Of a DNA stretch of 64,000 bases, positions 29,343 through 39,851 are shown piece after piece. Made by a program: the position numbers and the translations under genes. Each line of letters opens with the position of its first letter. The first letter of the stretch is position 1. Origin of the DNA: Ichthyophis bannanicus (lineage: Eukaryota > Chordata > Amphibia > Gymnophiona > Ichthyophiidae); NCBI GenBank assembly GCA_033557465.1, contig CM066033.1:705965637-706029636 (forward strand). The letters run 5' to 3'. The notes beneath the pieces were generated by a model. That model did no database searches. It saw only the letters and a list, made by a program, of their open reading frames with translations, and was not told the origin of the DNA.

Positions 29343-29345
29343 ATA

Positions 29346-29528
29346 GTGTCAGTAGACAGTATGGTAGGCTTAAAATGGTGCTGCTGCCTGGCTCATTATG
29401 TCATCTGTGCCACCTTCTCATGGCTGCGGCCATGTGTGAGTGCCCAGTTTGCACAGTGGGTTGCATCAGCCCTGTGTAAAGGCATGATGACAGCCTTTGA
29501 TAAATGGCATACCAAGCATCCGGGAACA
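29346..29528. other. Unassigned, probably DIRS-3 5' untranslated sequence
   Basis: The sequence between the DIRS-3 gag start and the TA microsatellite contains no gene and no recognisable terminal repeat. Confidence 0.3.
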
Positions 29529-29532
29529 AATA

Positions 29533-29593
<61 letters not shown>

Positions 29594-29596
29594 ATG
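29529..29596. repeat. (TA)n(TG)n microsatellite
   Basis: TA repeats interrupted by TTTATATTTA, then TGTGTGTGTGTGTATG. It directly precedes the CR1-like RT and happens to be open in the same frame, giving an Ile-Tyr run that should not be taken as protein. Confidence 0.95.
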
Positions 29597-30700
29597 AATA
29601 CAGCTCTAGATGTGGTGTATTTAGATTTCAGTAAAGCCTTTGACACTGTTCCCCACAGGCGACTTATAAACAAACTGAGCACCCTAGGGATGGACCCTAA
29701 AGTTACTGCTTGGGTTAGAAATTGGTTGGGTGGGAGGCGACAAAGAGTACAAGTAAATGGAGCTCACTCTGAGGAGAAGGATGTTACCAGTGGTGTGCCC
29801 CAGGGATCTGTCCTTGGTCCGATTCTTTTTAACATCTTTGTTAGTGATATAGCGGAAGGGCTGTCGGGTAAGGTTTGCCTCTTTGCGGATGATACCAAAA
29901 TCTGTAATAGAGTAGACACCCAGGAAGGTGTAGATAACATGAGGAGGGATCTAGCTAAGCTTGAAGAATGGTCTAGAATTTGGCAGCTGGGATTTAATGT
30001 TAAAAAATGTAAGGTCATGCATTTGGGCTGCAGCAATCCAAGGGAGCAATACAGGATAGGAGGTGAAGTACTTTTGTCCACTAAAGAAGAGCGGGACCTA
30101 GGCGTGGTTGTGTCTGATGATCTTAAAGTAGCTAAACAGGTAGAAAAGGCGACGGCAAAAGCTAGAAGGATGCTTGGGTGCATACGGAGAGGAATGGCTA
30201 GCAGAAAAAAGGAGGTGATAATACCTCTGTATAAGTCTTTGGTGCGACCTCATTTGGAGTATGGTGTGCAATTCTGGAGACCGCACCTTCAAAAGGATGT
30301 GAACAGGATGGAGTCGGTGCAGAGGGTTGCTACTAAAATGATTAATGGGCTTCATTATAAAGCATATGAGGACAGACTTAAGGATCTTAATATGTACACC
30401 TTAGAGGAAAGGCGGGATAGAGGTGATATGATTGAGATGTTTAAATACCTCCGTGGCATAAATGTTCAGGGAGAGAGCCTCTTTCAATTGAAAGCAAGTT
30501 CTGCTACGAGGGGACATGGGATGAGGGTGAAGGGAGATAGATTCAGGAGTGATATGCGGAAATATTTCTTTACGGAAAGAGTAGTGGATCCGTGGAATAG
30601 TCTCCCAGTGGAGGTGGTAGAGATGAGGACAGTAACTGAATTCAAAAAAGCATGGGACCAACACAGAGGATCTCTAAAGGTAGAAAGTGGACTGTTGTAG
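29597..30700 (+). CDS. CR1-like LINE reverse transcriptase, C-terminal part
   Basis: Open to TAG at 30698-30700, with no internal stop. Motifs in order: VYLDFSKAFDTVPH (first catalytic Asp), GVPQGSVLGPILFNIF, FADDTKIC (catalytic Asp pair, about 29884-29907) and NVKKCKVMHLG. The C-terminal part reads LEYGVQFWRPHLQKDVNRMESVQR and WNSLPVEVV. The N-terminal endonuclease and the start of the RT are missing through 5' truncation, so the fragment is not an active gene even though the frame is intact. Confidence 0.83.
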   Translation, partial: NTALDVVYLDFSKAFDTVPHRRLINKLSTLGMDPKVTAWVRNWLGGRRQRVQVNGAHSEEKDVTSGVPQGSVLGPILFNIFVSDIAEGLSGKVCLFADDTKICNRVDTQEGVDNMRRDLAKLEEWSRIWQLGFNVKKCKVMHLGCSNPREQYRIGGEVLLSTKEERDLGVVVSDDLKVAKQVEKATAKARRMLGCIRRGMASRKKEVIIPLYKSLVRPHLEYGVQFWRPHLQKDVNRMESVQRVATKMINGLHYKAYEDRLKDLNMYTLEERRDRGDMIEMFKYLRGINVQGESLFQLKASSATRGHGMRVKGDRFRSDMRKYFFTERVVDPWNSLPVEVVEMRTVTEFKKAWDQHRGSLKVESGLL

Positions 30701-30780
30701 TTGTTGTTATGGAAGGACAGACTAGATGGGCCTTGTGGTCTTTTTCTGTCATCATGTTTCTATGTTTCTATGTTTCTACA
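29597..30780 (+). mobile_element. 5'-truncated CR1-like LINE
   Basis: Contains the C-terminal two thirds of the RT and a short 3' end with the octamer ATGTTTCT repeated three times (about 30752-30777). Tandem 8-bp repeats at the 3' end, in place of poly(A), are typical of CR1-group LINEs. No target duplication was identified. Confidence 0.82.
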
Positions 30781-32179
30781 GTGTAGGAGTGTTGCTCCAT
30801 CTGAGGGGGGGGGGGGCTATACATTCTCACCTGCTTGTATGAGGTTACATTGGACACCCTTTTGTGAAGCACTGGTGTCATTGTTGGAAGTGTGCTTACC
30901 TTTTGGACAAGATGAGAAAGCACTTGGTGTCCTGCTGAGTAAGCAGACAGCTGAAATGTGTATATTGACCCTGCATGTGTGAATTGTCACAGATCGTCAC
31001 CAAACCCATGAACTTTTGTACACAGAACAGATTTTCCAAATGCTAGAGCTCACTACTCCCACTACTGCCTGCTACATAGCTGATCTATGCGCATCATGTG
31101 TTCTGAGCACACCTGTCCCTATCTGAGGCAGGGCCAGCGCTACCCAGTAAGCCCAATAAGCACAGCAGGGAGACACCGGTTATTAAGGGGTGCTAAAGCT
31201 GCAGCCATGGACTGGTGGAAGAAAAGGTCACAATCGCAGTCAGCATTTGTGCCTGTGGCCACTGCTATCAACAGAAATGCTGCAAAAGCCAGAGAGAAAT
31301 ATTTTTATTAAAGTGTGTTTAAATAAATCAGCTTTGGTCCTGTTGGCTTCACCAGCCCTGTCTCCACCCTCCTCAGAGATGACCTCGGCCGCTGCCTCCC
31401 AGAGGCCCTGTGCTCTGAGGCAGACTCCCCCTCCTTCCCTGGCCCAGGGTGTGGGGAGGCAGGGAAGCAGGAAAATCACTCAGCGTGTGCTAGGCCTCCC
31501 CACCCCCGGCTCGAAGTGGTGGGATCCACCTGCAGCAGTCCTGATGCTGTTCCCGCCTACAGCCAACTGGTGAGCGAGGCCCAGGGAGGGCCATACTGCA
31601 GCTGGGAAAGCAGCAGACATGATGTCAGAGTTGCACAGCCCGGACCCACAAAGGTTTGTACATGAGGAGTAAAGTGGGATTTGAACCCTGCTCTTTCTAG
31701 TGTCAGGCTACTCCTACACTCCAGAGAAGGCTCACTGGAGTAGGTGTTGCCAAGGGTCCACTGAATAGTGAATCTTCTAACTAGAGTTTATGCTGCATTG
31801 GATCTTTGAGCAACAAATTGGAGATGCTAGAGAAGAGGCAGATTGGCCAGAGAAACAGAAAGAGAAATGCAGAGCCGCATGAGAGCAGCCAAAAAAAAAA
31901 AAGCACTCCTCGGGGTCTTTCAATCGGGGACTATTTTGAGTTTGCGGGGAGAGGAGGGAGGAGTGATGACAGATGCAGTCTCAGCAAAAAAGTGTGCCAT
32001 CGCTTGCACAATCCTCACCGCAACATTCCTTATCTAATCTTTTAGCCTTTCCAAGATAGCAAGGCAGCCCAACCTCTACTGCATTAGGGAATGTAGAGAA
32101 TTCCTGTAGCTCATTAAAGCAGGAGTCTATCCAGCACAGGAACACACAGTCTGACCTCACGATGAGACAAAAATACCTT
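30781..32179. other. No recognisable gene
   Basis: Moderately GC-rich in the middle (31340-31560), with no supported protein. There is a G run near 30806-30817 and an A run near 31889-31900. The piece 31130-31170 (CAGGGCCAGCGCTACCCAGT, AAGCCCAATAAGCAC) loosely resembles 36745-36800 and may be a dispersed repeat. Confidence 0.3.
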
Positions 32180-32285
32180 TGAGGTAGTGCTGACTCCTCG
32201 TGTTTCTTGGCAGTGTAATCAGAAGTAAATTGCTAGGACTTTCTTCAAAGGCAATGCAGGATTAAGTGACTCGGCCAACCAAAAT
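32180..32285 (+). repeat. SINE-like dispersed repeat fragment
   Basis: GTGCTGACTCCTCGTG, TTCTTGGCAGTGTAATCAGA, AGGCAATGCAGGATTAAGTG and ACTCGGCCAA follow the order seen at 55395-55590. Confidence 0.45.
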
Positions 32286-32384
32286 GAAGCATGAAGCATA
32301 TATATCAAACCAAACAAGTCCAGGGCGAGTAATACCAACAGAGCTTTATTAAGAGTACTCAGGGATGATATGCACACAAGGGTA

Positions 32385-32425
32385 CTCAACCTGACACGGC
32401 CGTGTTTCAGCATGGCCTTCATCTA
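32385..32425 (-). ncRNA. Hammerhead-ribozyme-like motif, damaged core
   Basis: On the minus strand TAGATGA (for CUGAUGA), a short helix AGGC/GCT, GAAA, then CACG-GC-CGTG followed by TC. The GAAA, stem III and GUC cleavage site fit the minimal hammerheads of Penelope-like elements. The first two bases of the core are changed, so activity is unlikely. Confidence 0.45.
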
Positions 32426-32824
32426 TAACAAAACAAATAAAAATAGAAATAAAATATTTTAAAACCACATGAATCTAAATTAAAAATATTATAAATAGTA
32501 AAAGGCAGAGACATTATAAATGGCACACTTAAAAGAGAGTATGCAGAGCCGTATGAGAGCAATAAAAGAATAGAAGTGAATCTTAAAAACAGAACTTTGA
32601 GACAGGACTTTCAGGAAGGGTGAAACTCATTAAGAACAAAAGTGACTAAAAATTGATATAAAAATAAATAAAAATGCATAAACATAAATATTTACAAAAT
32701 CTAACCATATAAATAAATAAACATCTAGATAATAAAAACAATATGATAATCATAATAATATAAATAAACATATATAAATAAATCAGAGGTACAGAAAAGC
32801 TAACACAAGGATTCATATTGCCAT

Positions 32825-33390
32825 TCATAGATACCTCTGTGGCATTTGACTCAGTTTCTCACCAGATACTCCTCAATCTTTACCCTTTAATCTCTACCCG
32901 CAGAAGCAACAGACCATCCAGATAGAGCACATCCAATACACTAACCATTCCAACAGAAAGAACAAAATGTAGCCAAAGAACCAGCAACAGGGCCTACTCA
33001 CTATATGGCCCTACTTTGTGGAACTCACTCCCGCCTCAAATAAGAGACATTCCTCTACTACAGGACTTCAGAAAATGCTTAAAACCCCATTTATTCATGG
33101 AATACTATGGACCAGCCACAAAAGTCTAATAGCTTACACTTAACCTCTAGCAGATTGCACACACAATTGGCATCATGTAGCCTGTAACCATTCATCACGC
33201 TATGTACATAGTTCCTTCACCCTCATGTTAAGGTGATATTAGCTTTGTTTCAAAGTGTTCAATATGTTCAGTGTAATGTGCAACACTGTTTGTTGACTTG
33301 TTACCGCACTAAGTTACTTGTAAACCGTTTTGACTTGTAGAAAGGTGGTATAAAAAAAACCCTGTTAAATAAAATAAAATAAATAAATTA
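32825..33390 (+). mobile_element. L2-like LINE 3' fragment
   Basis: Around 32990-33100 a frame reads AYSLYGPTLWNSLPPQIRDI and then FRKCLKTPFIH, which is the conserved C-terminus of L2-type RT proteins. The 3' end (TTGTAAACCGTTTTGACTTG, then a tract of AAATAAAATAAAATAAA) is also typical. No catalytic part is present. Confidence 0.65.
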
Positions 33391-34739
33391 TGCTTATATG
33401 TATACATCCAAGGATGTATACAAGTGTCTTAAGTGGAATAACTGTGTACCATAAACATTACTCATGGTGTAATAGAGTAGTAGAGGAGTAGTGAGTGTGC
33501 AAACTTATGTATCAGTGCATTCAAGAACCCGGCAACGAACAGTGCAGCTTCAAAAACCTCGTATTGCCTAGATGGTAAAAATGTAACCATGTTAAAAAGT
33601 AATGTATATCAGCAAGCCATAATAAAGTGAAACCTGAACACTGGGATTAAAGGTGGTTTTAAGGGGAACAATCAGAGCGCACTCATCGGGTCAAGTGTAA
33701 AGATTCTGAGATAATTGTGGAAATGGACCCCGGGGGGATACCGAGTTATAAGAATTGTTCCAAAGTTATGTACAGAAGAGTAAACACAGCTTATATACAA
33801 GCATATTGATATCAAAGATAAAAATGGCAAATTTAATCAAGCAGAACAAGCACCTTCCTGCTTACGCATCCAGATTTAGTATAGAAAGACAGGAGTGCAG
33901 GAGCACATAAATAAAGAGCCAAGGATAATCCAGAAAAAAATAAAATTGATCATAAAATGACAAAATAAAACATTGATGGATTAAAAAACTCTCTGAAAGC
34001 CAATGGTGCGAGGGGATGTGTCTAAGAACAGGGAGTGCAAAAGATCATAATGAATCTTATTAAAAAACAAAATGTTCCAAAAAATAAAAACACCAGAAAA
34101 ATGAAAAACTAGTACATTGACTACAATATGATAATAAAAATGAAAAAATGACTGCATAGGTGGCAATAAAAGCCAGCGTTTAAAAAACATGATGTAAAAA
34201 GAGTTACAAGAATAAGTGCTGACAGAAGTGCAGTGGCCTGATCAAAAGGGACAATTGACCCCGCTCACCAAGCATTAAAAGTGAGCTGAATGCAAAAGGG
34301 AACTTTTAAAACTAATTTTGAAAAAGTACCTTGGTGAAAGCAATGATTTGACCTGCAGAACCTTCCAAATTAGTGTCAGGGTTAGCAAAAGGAACTAGTA
34401 CACAAAACTGACATTTAAAAGCTGATTTGGTGCCAAAGAACGGTAACCATGGTAATGAATCAACAAATCACAGAGGACTATAAAAGTTAAAATAAATAAA
34501 ACAGTAGCTAAAATTGATAAAGTCATTAATAAACAAATAGTTAAGAAATTTAATACTAAGCATATAGGTTACCGATGATTGGTAAACATCAATAGAAAGG
34601 GGAGATAAACGAAAACTATAAATAACCTTAAAAGAACAATAAAAAGACGAATTTGCAACAATAAGCATAAAAGGAGGGGATGATCACATTTGGAGGGCAA
34701 ATTGTGTGTTGTATATCACACTGTTATAATCCAATTGTA
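33391..34739. other. AT-rich non-coding stretch, probably PLE-C 3' untranslated region
   Basis: No ORF has recognisable similarity; A-rich runs dominate. No terminal repeats were seen. Confidence 0.3.
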
Positions 34740-34985
34740 AACATCTACAGTTTATGTTTATGCAATTTCTTGATATACTGCACAGGCTGAAGGGTATCAG
34801 AGTGGTTTACAATCACTACAAGCAGGTACTGGAGGGTTAAGTGGCTTGCCCAAGACCACAAGGAGTGGCTATAGGACTAGAAACCCCAGTCCCTCTGGAC
34901 TGAGATTGCTGTTCCTAGGTGGTAATTGAATCCCTGGCCCTCTGGTCTGAAGAACCTTGTCCTAACCACACAGCCACAGGACCAA
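34740..34985 (+). repeat. SINE-like dispersed repeat
   Basis: GCAATTTCTTGATATACTGC, AGAGTGGTTTACAATCACTA and GGAGGGTTAAGTGGCTTGCC, then a CCTAACCACACAGCCAC end. It shares its left part with the copy at 15115-15360. Confidence 0.5.
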
Positions 34986-35399
34986 AACTAATATAATCCT
35001 TGGTTAAAAAACATATTGAAAACAATTAAGGACAAGTGATAAAAACAATGGAATACGAACCAGTTAGAAAGAGGAAGAAAAATTATAGTCCTATTGAAGC
35101 CACAATCACAGGACCAGAGCCAATGCTGGTCCTGGGTAAAAAATACAACAGCTTACATGCAGTGACAACAGTAACCAGAGCGAGTATAAAACCAGAGAGA
35201 CACAAACCAGCTGAAACAAGGAAGATAAAAAATAAGAAATATATAATAAACAGATAAAAGAATAAAAAAACAGAAAAAATAAATAGAAATGAGGATTTGA
35301 CTACCCATCTGTTCTGGACTGGCCCGGAGAGACGAATAGGAATGTAGTAATTATGGTATACATAAAAAATAAAATTAGAGGAACACGGAAAGGTCTGTA

Positions 35400-35510
35400 T
35401 CTGCGCTGTCCATGGGGAGTCAGGGTATTTAAAAGGAAAATATACCTCTGTTCTAGGCGCAGGAGTATCTTGTCCGTGTCCCCGCCTCTCCAGTTTGGTT
35501 TCACCATCAG
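35400..35510 (-). pseudogene. PLE-C GIY-YIG C-terminal remnant
   Basis: The minus strand reads GGDTDKILLRLEQRYIFLLN and then TLTPHG. This matches the C-terminal Glu-containing helix of Penelope-type GIY-YIG domains (compare LLLQREQYGIFTLQTLTPRG in PLE-A). The front of the domain is missing. Confidence 0.55.
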
Positions 35511-35552
35511 CAGTACAAAGACCTGATGTGCTTTCTCCTTCCAATGGGAGAC

Positions 35553-35609
35553 TAAGGGGTATATTTACTAATCGGCGGTAGCGGCTTCTGTGCGATATCG
35601 GAGCCGCCC
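35553..35609. repeat. Half-copy of a Harbinger-like MITE
   Basis: TAAGGGGTATATTTACTAAT, CGGCGGTAGCGGCTTCTGTG and CGATATCGGAGCCGCC match the left half of the complete 99-bp element at 45406-45504. The right half is absent. Confidence 0.65.
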
Positions 35610-35709
35610 CAAAGGGTTGGCAATATGTGTTGGCAATGTTAATAAAATTTTGATATATACCCTTACCCTTGGTTTGTACCACGTTCTCTGACTGTGTGGT
35701 TTTCAATAT

Positions 35710-36505
35710 AGGTCCATCAAAAAACCTAGATCTTCTTTCTTAATGACAATATCTAGATATGAAACTGCAGTCTTGCTGGCTGTGTGTTCAAAACGAAGAT
35801 TCGGATTTAAGGTATTGATCCATAAAAGAAATTCCTCCAAGTGGTCATGTTCACTATCCCAAATCATAAAAACATCATCGATGTATCTCCCTCACATTTT
35901 CACATTATTCATAAAGGGGTGGCATGTTAAAAACGTCCGTTCAAAATAAGCCATGTATAAACTGGCAATATCTTGGGGCCATTGAGGACACCATTGCACT
36001 CCTTTAATCTATTTATAATATATTGCTGTGAAACAAAAATAATTTCAGTAAGTGCCAAAGTAGCTAATTGCATAAGGAATTCGGTGGGGAGCCTTCAAGA
36101 GTCAGTTCTTTCTAAGAGGGTATCCTCAAGAATGTGAAGGGCCTCCTTCTGAGGTATATTCATGTATAATGAGGCTTTCTCAAGAATGTCTAATTCCAAA
36201 TCACCATGGTACCCTTGGAATTCCTCTAAAATATATATGAGAGGAGTCCCGAACATATGATGGAATGGCCATAATAAGGGGCCTAAGCAGGACATAGAGC
36301 ATTTAAGAAATAGGCTCAAAAAGTGAGCCAATGCAGATATTATAGATTGTCCTAGTGGTTTAGAGAGACTTGTGGAATTTGGGTAAAATGTACACGGTCG
36401 GACAATAGGGTGAGAAACAGTCAAAAGGTCACACTCTTTTTGGGTTAAATAACCTGTTTCATAGCTAGTTTGCCTAGTGGATGGGCCAGCCTGATGTTTG
36501 GCCAT
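35710..36505 (-). pseudogene. Penelope-type reverse transcriptase (PLE-C), decayed
   Basis: The upstream part (36505-36095) reads SKPLGQSIISALAHFLSLF and ILEEFQGYHGDLELDILEKA, followed by SLYMNIPQKEALHILEDTL. This corresponds to the conserved SLYTNIPxxE block of Penelope RTs. After a frame change the catalytic box RYIDDVFMIWDSEHDHLEEF lies at about 35885-35830, and WINTLNPNLRF follows. A stop precedes the box, and the thumb/linker before the endonuclease is deleted. Confidence 0.75.
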
Positions 36506-36510
36506 GGTTT

Positions 36511-36915
36511 ATTTTAACACATCCTATTGTGTGTTTTTATTTCTTTGCTGATGAAAACAATGAATTGGCTTAAGCTTATGAATCCAATATAGTGCGTAAG
36601 ATAATAAATGAAGACGTGGGAAGACTCCAAAGGAATAGAGACTGCATTCAGAAAACCAGGAAAACACAGGCTCTGCTGCAGACGCTGATGTGGCTCTCTA
36701 AAGCACATCTCAGGTCACATATTCAGTGATAGGAGGTGCAGAGCTGGTTCAACCATTAGGCAAGCCTTGGTAAGTACTCAGGGTGGCAACTTCTGAGGGG
36801 CAGCAAAGAGCAGCAGCAGTAGTCAAAGCAAAACCATAAATCCTGACAGCTACACAAATTCAAAGAGCCACCAGCTCATTCTTTCATCTGCAGGGAGAGC
36901 AGGTACATATATATA
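36511..36915. other. No recognisable gene
   Basis: Includes a possible dispersed-repeat piece (TTAGGCAAGCCTTGGTAAGT, about 36758-36777) and a short TA run before the mariner-like terminal repeat. Confidence 0.3.
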
Positions 36916-37034
36916 TAGGGTGGCCCAAAAAAAGTGAGAACATCTCTTAGCATATAAGTTATTTAAAAATTCAAAAAGACAGATGTAAACGATAGACAAA
37001 TAAAAAAAAAAACAAAGATGGCGACCGGAAATTG

Positions 37035-38667
37035 TAGAAATAAAGACTTTATATACTATAACCATGCACCCGCCCCTTGACCTTGAGGGTTTAAGGAGGG
37101 GTGTGCCTTGAGGTTGAATTGTAGTTGCGGTGGTTGAGTGACAAGGCAGGTATAAAGAATATTTATTTTATAAGGATTTTATTTCTCCCGCTCCGTGGCG
37201 GAATTGGAACAGGCGTAAAGGTAAAGTATTTTTACAGCCAAAACAAGAACAAAGAAAAGATAGGCTTTTCCAACACTGTGTTTCAAAACAGTCCTTTTCA
37301 CAGCACTTCACATTCCAGTCATGTGAGCTGTATTAGAAAACATTTAAACCAAAGGCAAACAATAAAGTTCCTGCACTGTATCCAACTTCTGTATTCGCTT
37401 ATTCTTATCTTTCTCATAAGCTCTTCAGGTAAGGAACTTTGACAATGTACACTTTATCACTTTATAATGAATGACCACACAAGCTTTGCTTGACTATCAT
37501 TACTTATCTACAAGGCACGTCGAGCAGTCCATTGGCTGACTCAAATCCTGCGTCTGTAAGGGATGAGGCAATGGTACTGGTGCTTCTGGACTCTGTACTG
37601 GTTCAACTATCCTAGGTCCAGGAATATTACATTCCTCTAGAAACGCTTTAAAGTCTCTCAGGAGTGCTTCAGCTTGGTTACTCTGTTCATTCAGTGCATT
37701 GGAATTACCCCTCCCACACTTGTCTGTCAGCAAGTGCTGGGTAAATCAGTTTGTTTGCAGGTGAAACATTTGTGGGCAGCAAATCAAACTTAGAGCCTGC
37801 TGAAACCTTCTGGCAAATGTCTCTGGCAAATATCTCTGCTATGTCCTTATAGCTAGCTTGCTTGTTAATCTTGTCAGCAGTTTGAGGAGACAAACAGGGT
37901 TTAACTGAACAAGATTCTGGCTGTAGCCAACTGCTCTCATAAAACCTGGGCTTTTCTTGGGTTTTAAAATATGCACTCACACAGTCTGGCTTTTCATAAA
38001 AGCTGTTATCAGTATTAACAGTACCCTGTACCTTGTGCTGAGGAATATCTGGAGGTTTTTCAGCCGTCTGCCATTCATTCCATTGATCAGCTCTCTGCTC
38101 CAAAAGCCTAGGCTTTACCCTTGGGTCTCTCAGTGCCACGCCCTTCTCCTTCTCCCAGAAGGTTCTGCTGTGCACTGAGTCTCCCTGGTACTTGCTTCTT
38201 GGCTTTACAGGCCTTCTCCTGGAATTGCAGCTGGGGAACGTTTCTCCTTCACATTCAAAGGCTCTGGCATCCAAGGCTACTTCATCTCTAAAGCACACAC
38301 CTGCTTCATCTGGTTCCAGTATTTCCTTCCACCTCCTCGGTTGGTTCCTTCTCTGAGTCTTCAACTGCTTCTGAAGCTCCAACTGCTTCCCTTTCTCACT
38401 CCTCCTCTCCAACCCTCTCTCCAGCTCTCCTCCTTCTTCCTTCTTCCGGTTTAACAAGCTGCTTCTGCTCTGGGGAGCCCGCCTCCAGCTAGGGCGTGCC
38501 CAATCAGCAACTCTGCTTCTCCCCTCCCCCGAGGTGAATTGTGTTGGCTGATTATCTATGTCCATCTTGTGCTGAGAAGGGAATATCTTGCTTTTAGCTG
38601 CAGTACCCGGACCTTCCACCGGGTCACTATCTGTTTCTATAGCTCCTAGCACTGCTACAGCGTCACA
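37035..38667 (-). repeat. Solo LTR of a third Gypsy-related family (Gypsy-C), left end uncertain
   Basis: On the minus strand it begins TGTGACGCTGTAGCAG at 38667, comparable to the TGTGGTGATGCACAGGCAG start of the Gypsy-A LTR. It contains a long ORF in the same phase. There is no internal region or second LTR, so it is probably a solo LTR made by LTR-LTR recombination. The other end could not be fixed; a TGT at about 37035 is a candidate. It lies inside the mariner-like element. Confidence 0.6.
37500..38667 (-). pseudogene. LTR-encoded ORF of Gypsy-C, frameshifted
   Basis: Open from the first base of the LTR (Cys-Asp-Ala-Val-Ala...) to about 37705, then shifted and continuing to TAA at 37500. 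It is about 390 codons in all, longer than in Gypsy-A or B. It is hydrophilic, with a Lys/Glu/Gln-rich block (RKKEEGGELERGLERR) and many Pro and Ser. The end reads LSQPMDCSTCLVDK, matching MDCSLC and MECGLC in the other two families. No ATG opens it at the first base, so translation would need pol or an internal start. Confidence 0.5.
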
Positions 38668-38741
38668 ATAGCTAAAAAAGGTAAATAAGTAAACTATTTA
38701 AGCTTTAAATTTACGAAATGTTCTCACTTTTTTGGGCCACC

Positions 38742-39308
38742 TGTTATCCACACCTTTACCTGTGGCCAAACTGGCCAATGAGACTCAGAGAGGAATATTG
38801 TGAAGCAGTTTAAGAGCTCTTTTATTATTATTATTCAGTACATTGCTATAGCAATGGGTGTCTAAATAGAGACACACTCCTTTACATATTTCAGTGACAT
38901 TTATACCTTGGTTGAATCTACAGGCCCCTACCCCCAGTATCTTACTGGCTAACTAATACAGTGTTATTGACCTATCTAGTGTGCTCAAGCAGCACACGTG
39001 GATTTTTTCATATTCTTACATGACAGATCATATGCCAGAATGCAGTGTTCCTTGTTCTTCTGACCCCTTTATGTATTACCGATGGTCAATGGTTTATTTA
39101 CTTTTGTGCTTGCTCCATAAGACCTTTGCATTGCAAAGGGTCAACAGAGCAAGGATCTCTTTATTTACCATAGCTTTATAACTTAAGACCAACCCTGACC
39201 TCTACAAAATTAGTTTTTCTATCTTGTATATATTTATCTTGTCTCTTACAATATGACAATAGACACACTTCAAATACATAATCCTCTATATTTTAGTATG
39301 CCTTTTAT
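38742..39308 (-). repeat. ERV-1 3' LTR, outer part
   Basis: Matches 59699 to about 60278 of the 5' LTR nearly base for base. It starts TGTTATCCACACC on the plus strand, next to the mariner-like terminal repeat. The rest of this LTR continues at 45309 after the LINE. Confidence 0.88.
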
Positions 39309-39851
39309 TTCAACTCCTTTTTTATTATTTTATCACATAACCACAGTGCAAGACAGGTAGCATAAAAACATAGCATAAACAAAACATCAACAGATCAGGG
39401 CAACACCGACAAATTTGCCACATATCCACATATCCCTTCTCACTCAACCTAATTATCCCCTTCTACCACTAGGGTGTGCCCCGGTGTTAGCCACTTCCCT
39501 CAGTCTAAAGTAACCAAGATCAGAACAATTTTAAACAACAATTTTAAACATGAATGGGTGAACTTAACACCAAAAGCAAACATAATTCCATGGCCCTGCC
39601 CTACTTAATTCTTTGCCACCTACCTCCAGAGCCCCCCCTTCCCCCACCCTCCCGCGCCCACCCTCTAACTCCCCCCATCCGGAGACACACTCAAAGAGAC
39701 ATCTAGGGTGCTGGTATGGGCACAGGACCACACTCAGACTCACATGCAAGGCAGTCAGACACGGTAGGGTAATAACAATCACAGCTCCCGAGGAGCATAT
39801 GCTAGGTGCAGTTATGCCTCCTTTTTTTAGGTACCCTCCCATTGTGGCACG

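Larger units (their letters stand above)
16270..29345 (-). mobile_element. Decayed DIRS element DIRS-3, split by Gypsy-B
   Basis: On the minus strand the order is gag (29342 to about 27410), RT (27150 to 26452), RNase H and methyltransferase-like (18679 to 18012), recombinase (17904 to 16744), internal complementary region and terminal repeat (16607 to 16270). Gypsy-B sits between RT and RNase H. A short CR1-like tail lies in the gag zinc finger. There are many frameshifts and stops. The 5' terminal repeat was not found upstream of 29345. Confidence 0.8.
32290..36510 (-). mobile_element. Decayed Penelope-like element PLE-C
   Basis: On the minus strand: RT (36505 to about 35710), remnant of the GIY-YIG C-terminus (about 35510-35400), a long AT-rich 3' untranslated region, and a hammerhead-like motif near 32425-32385. 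Later insertions lie inside it: an L2-like LINE tail (32825-33390), a SINE-like repeat (34740-34985) and half of a Harbinger-like MITE (35553-35609). The exact ends are not defined. Confidence 0.6.

Noticed and set aside
29504..29596. Ile-Tyr repeat protein at the start of the CR1-like ORF
   Set aside because: It is the TA/TG microsatellite read in frame. The LINE protein starts after it.
36916..38742. A 1.8-kb mariner transposon encoding the 37500-38667 ORF as its transposase
   Set aside because: The ORF has no DDD motif or helix-turn-helix. Its start and end match LTR ORFs of Gypsy-A and B, so it belongs to a later LTR insertion.
39564..39842. 92-codon frame at the 3' end of the L1-type LINE
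   Set aside because: It lies in the 3' untranslated region after ORF2, is Gly-rich from a C-rich tract and has no homologue that I recognise.
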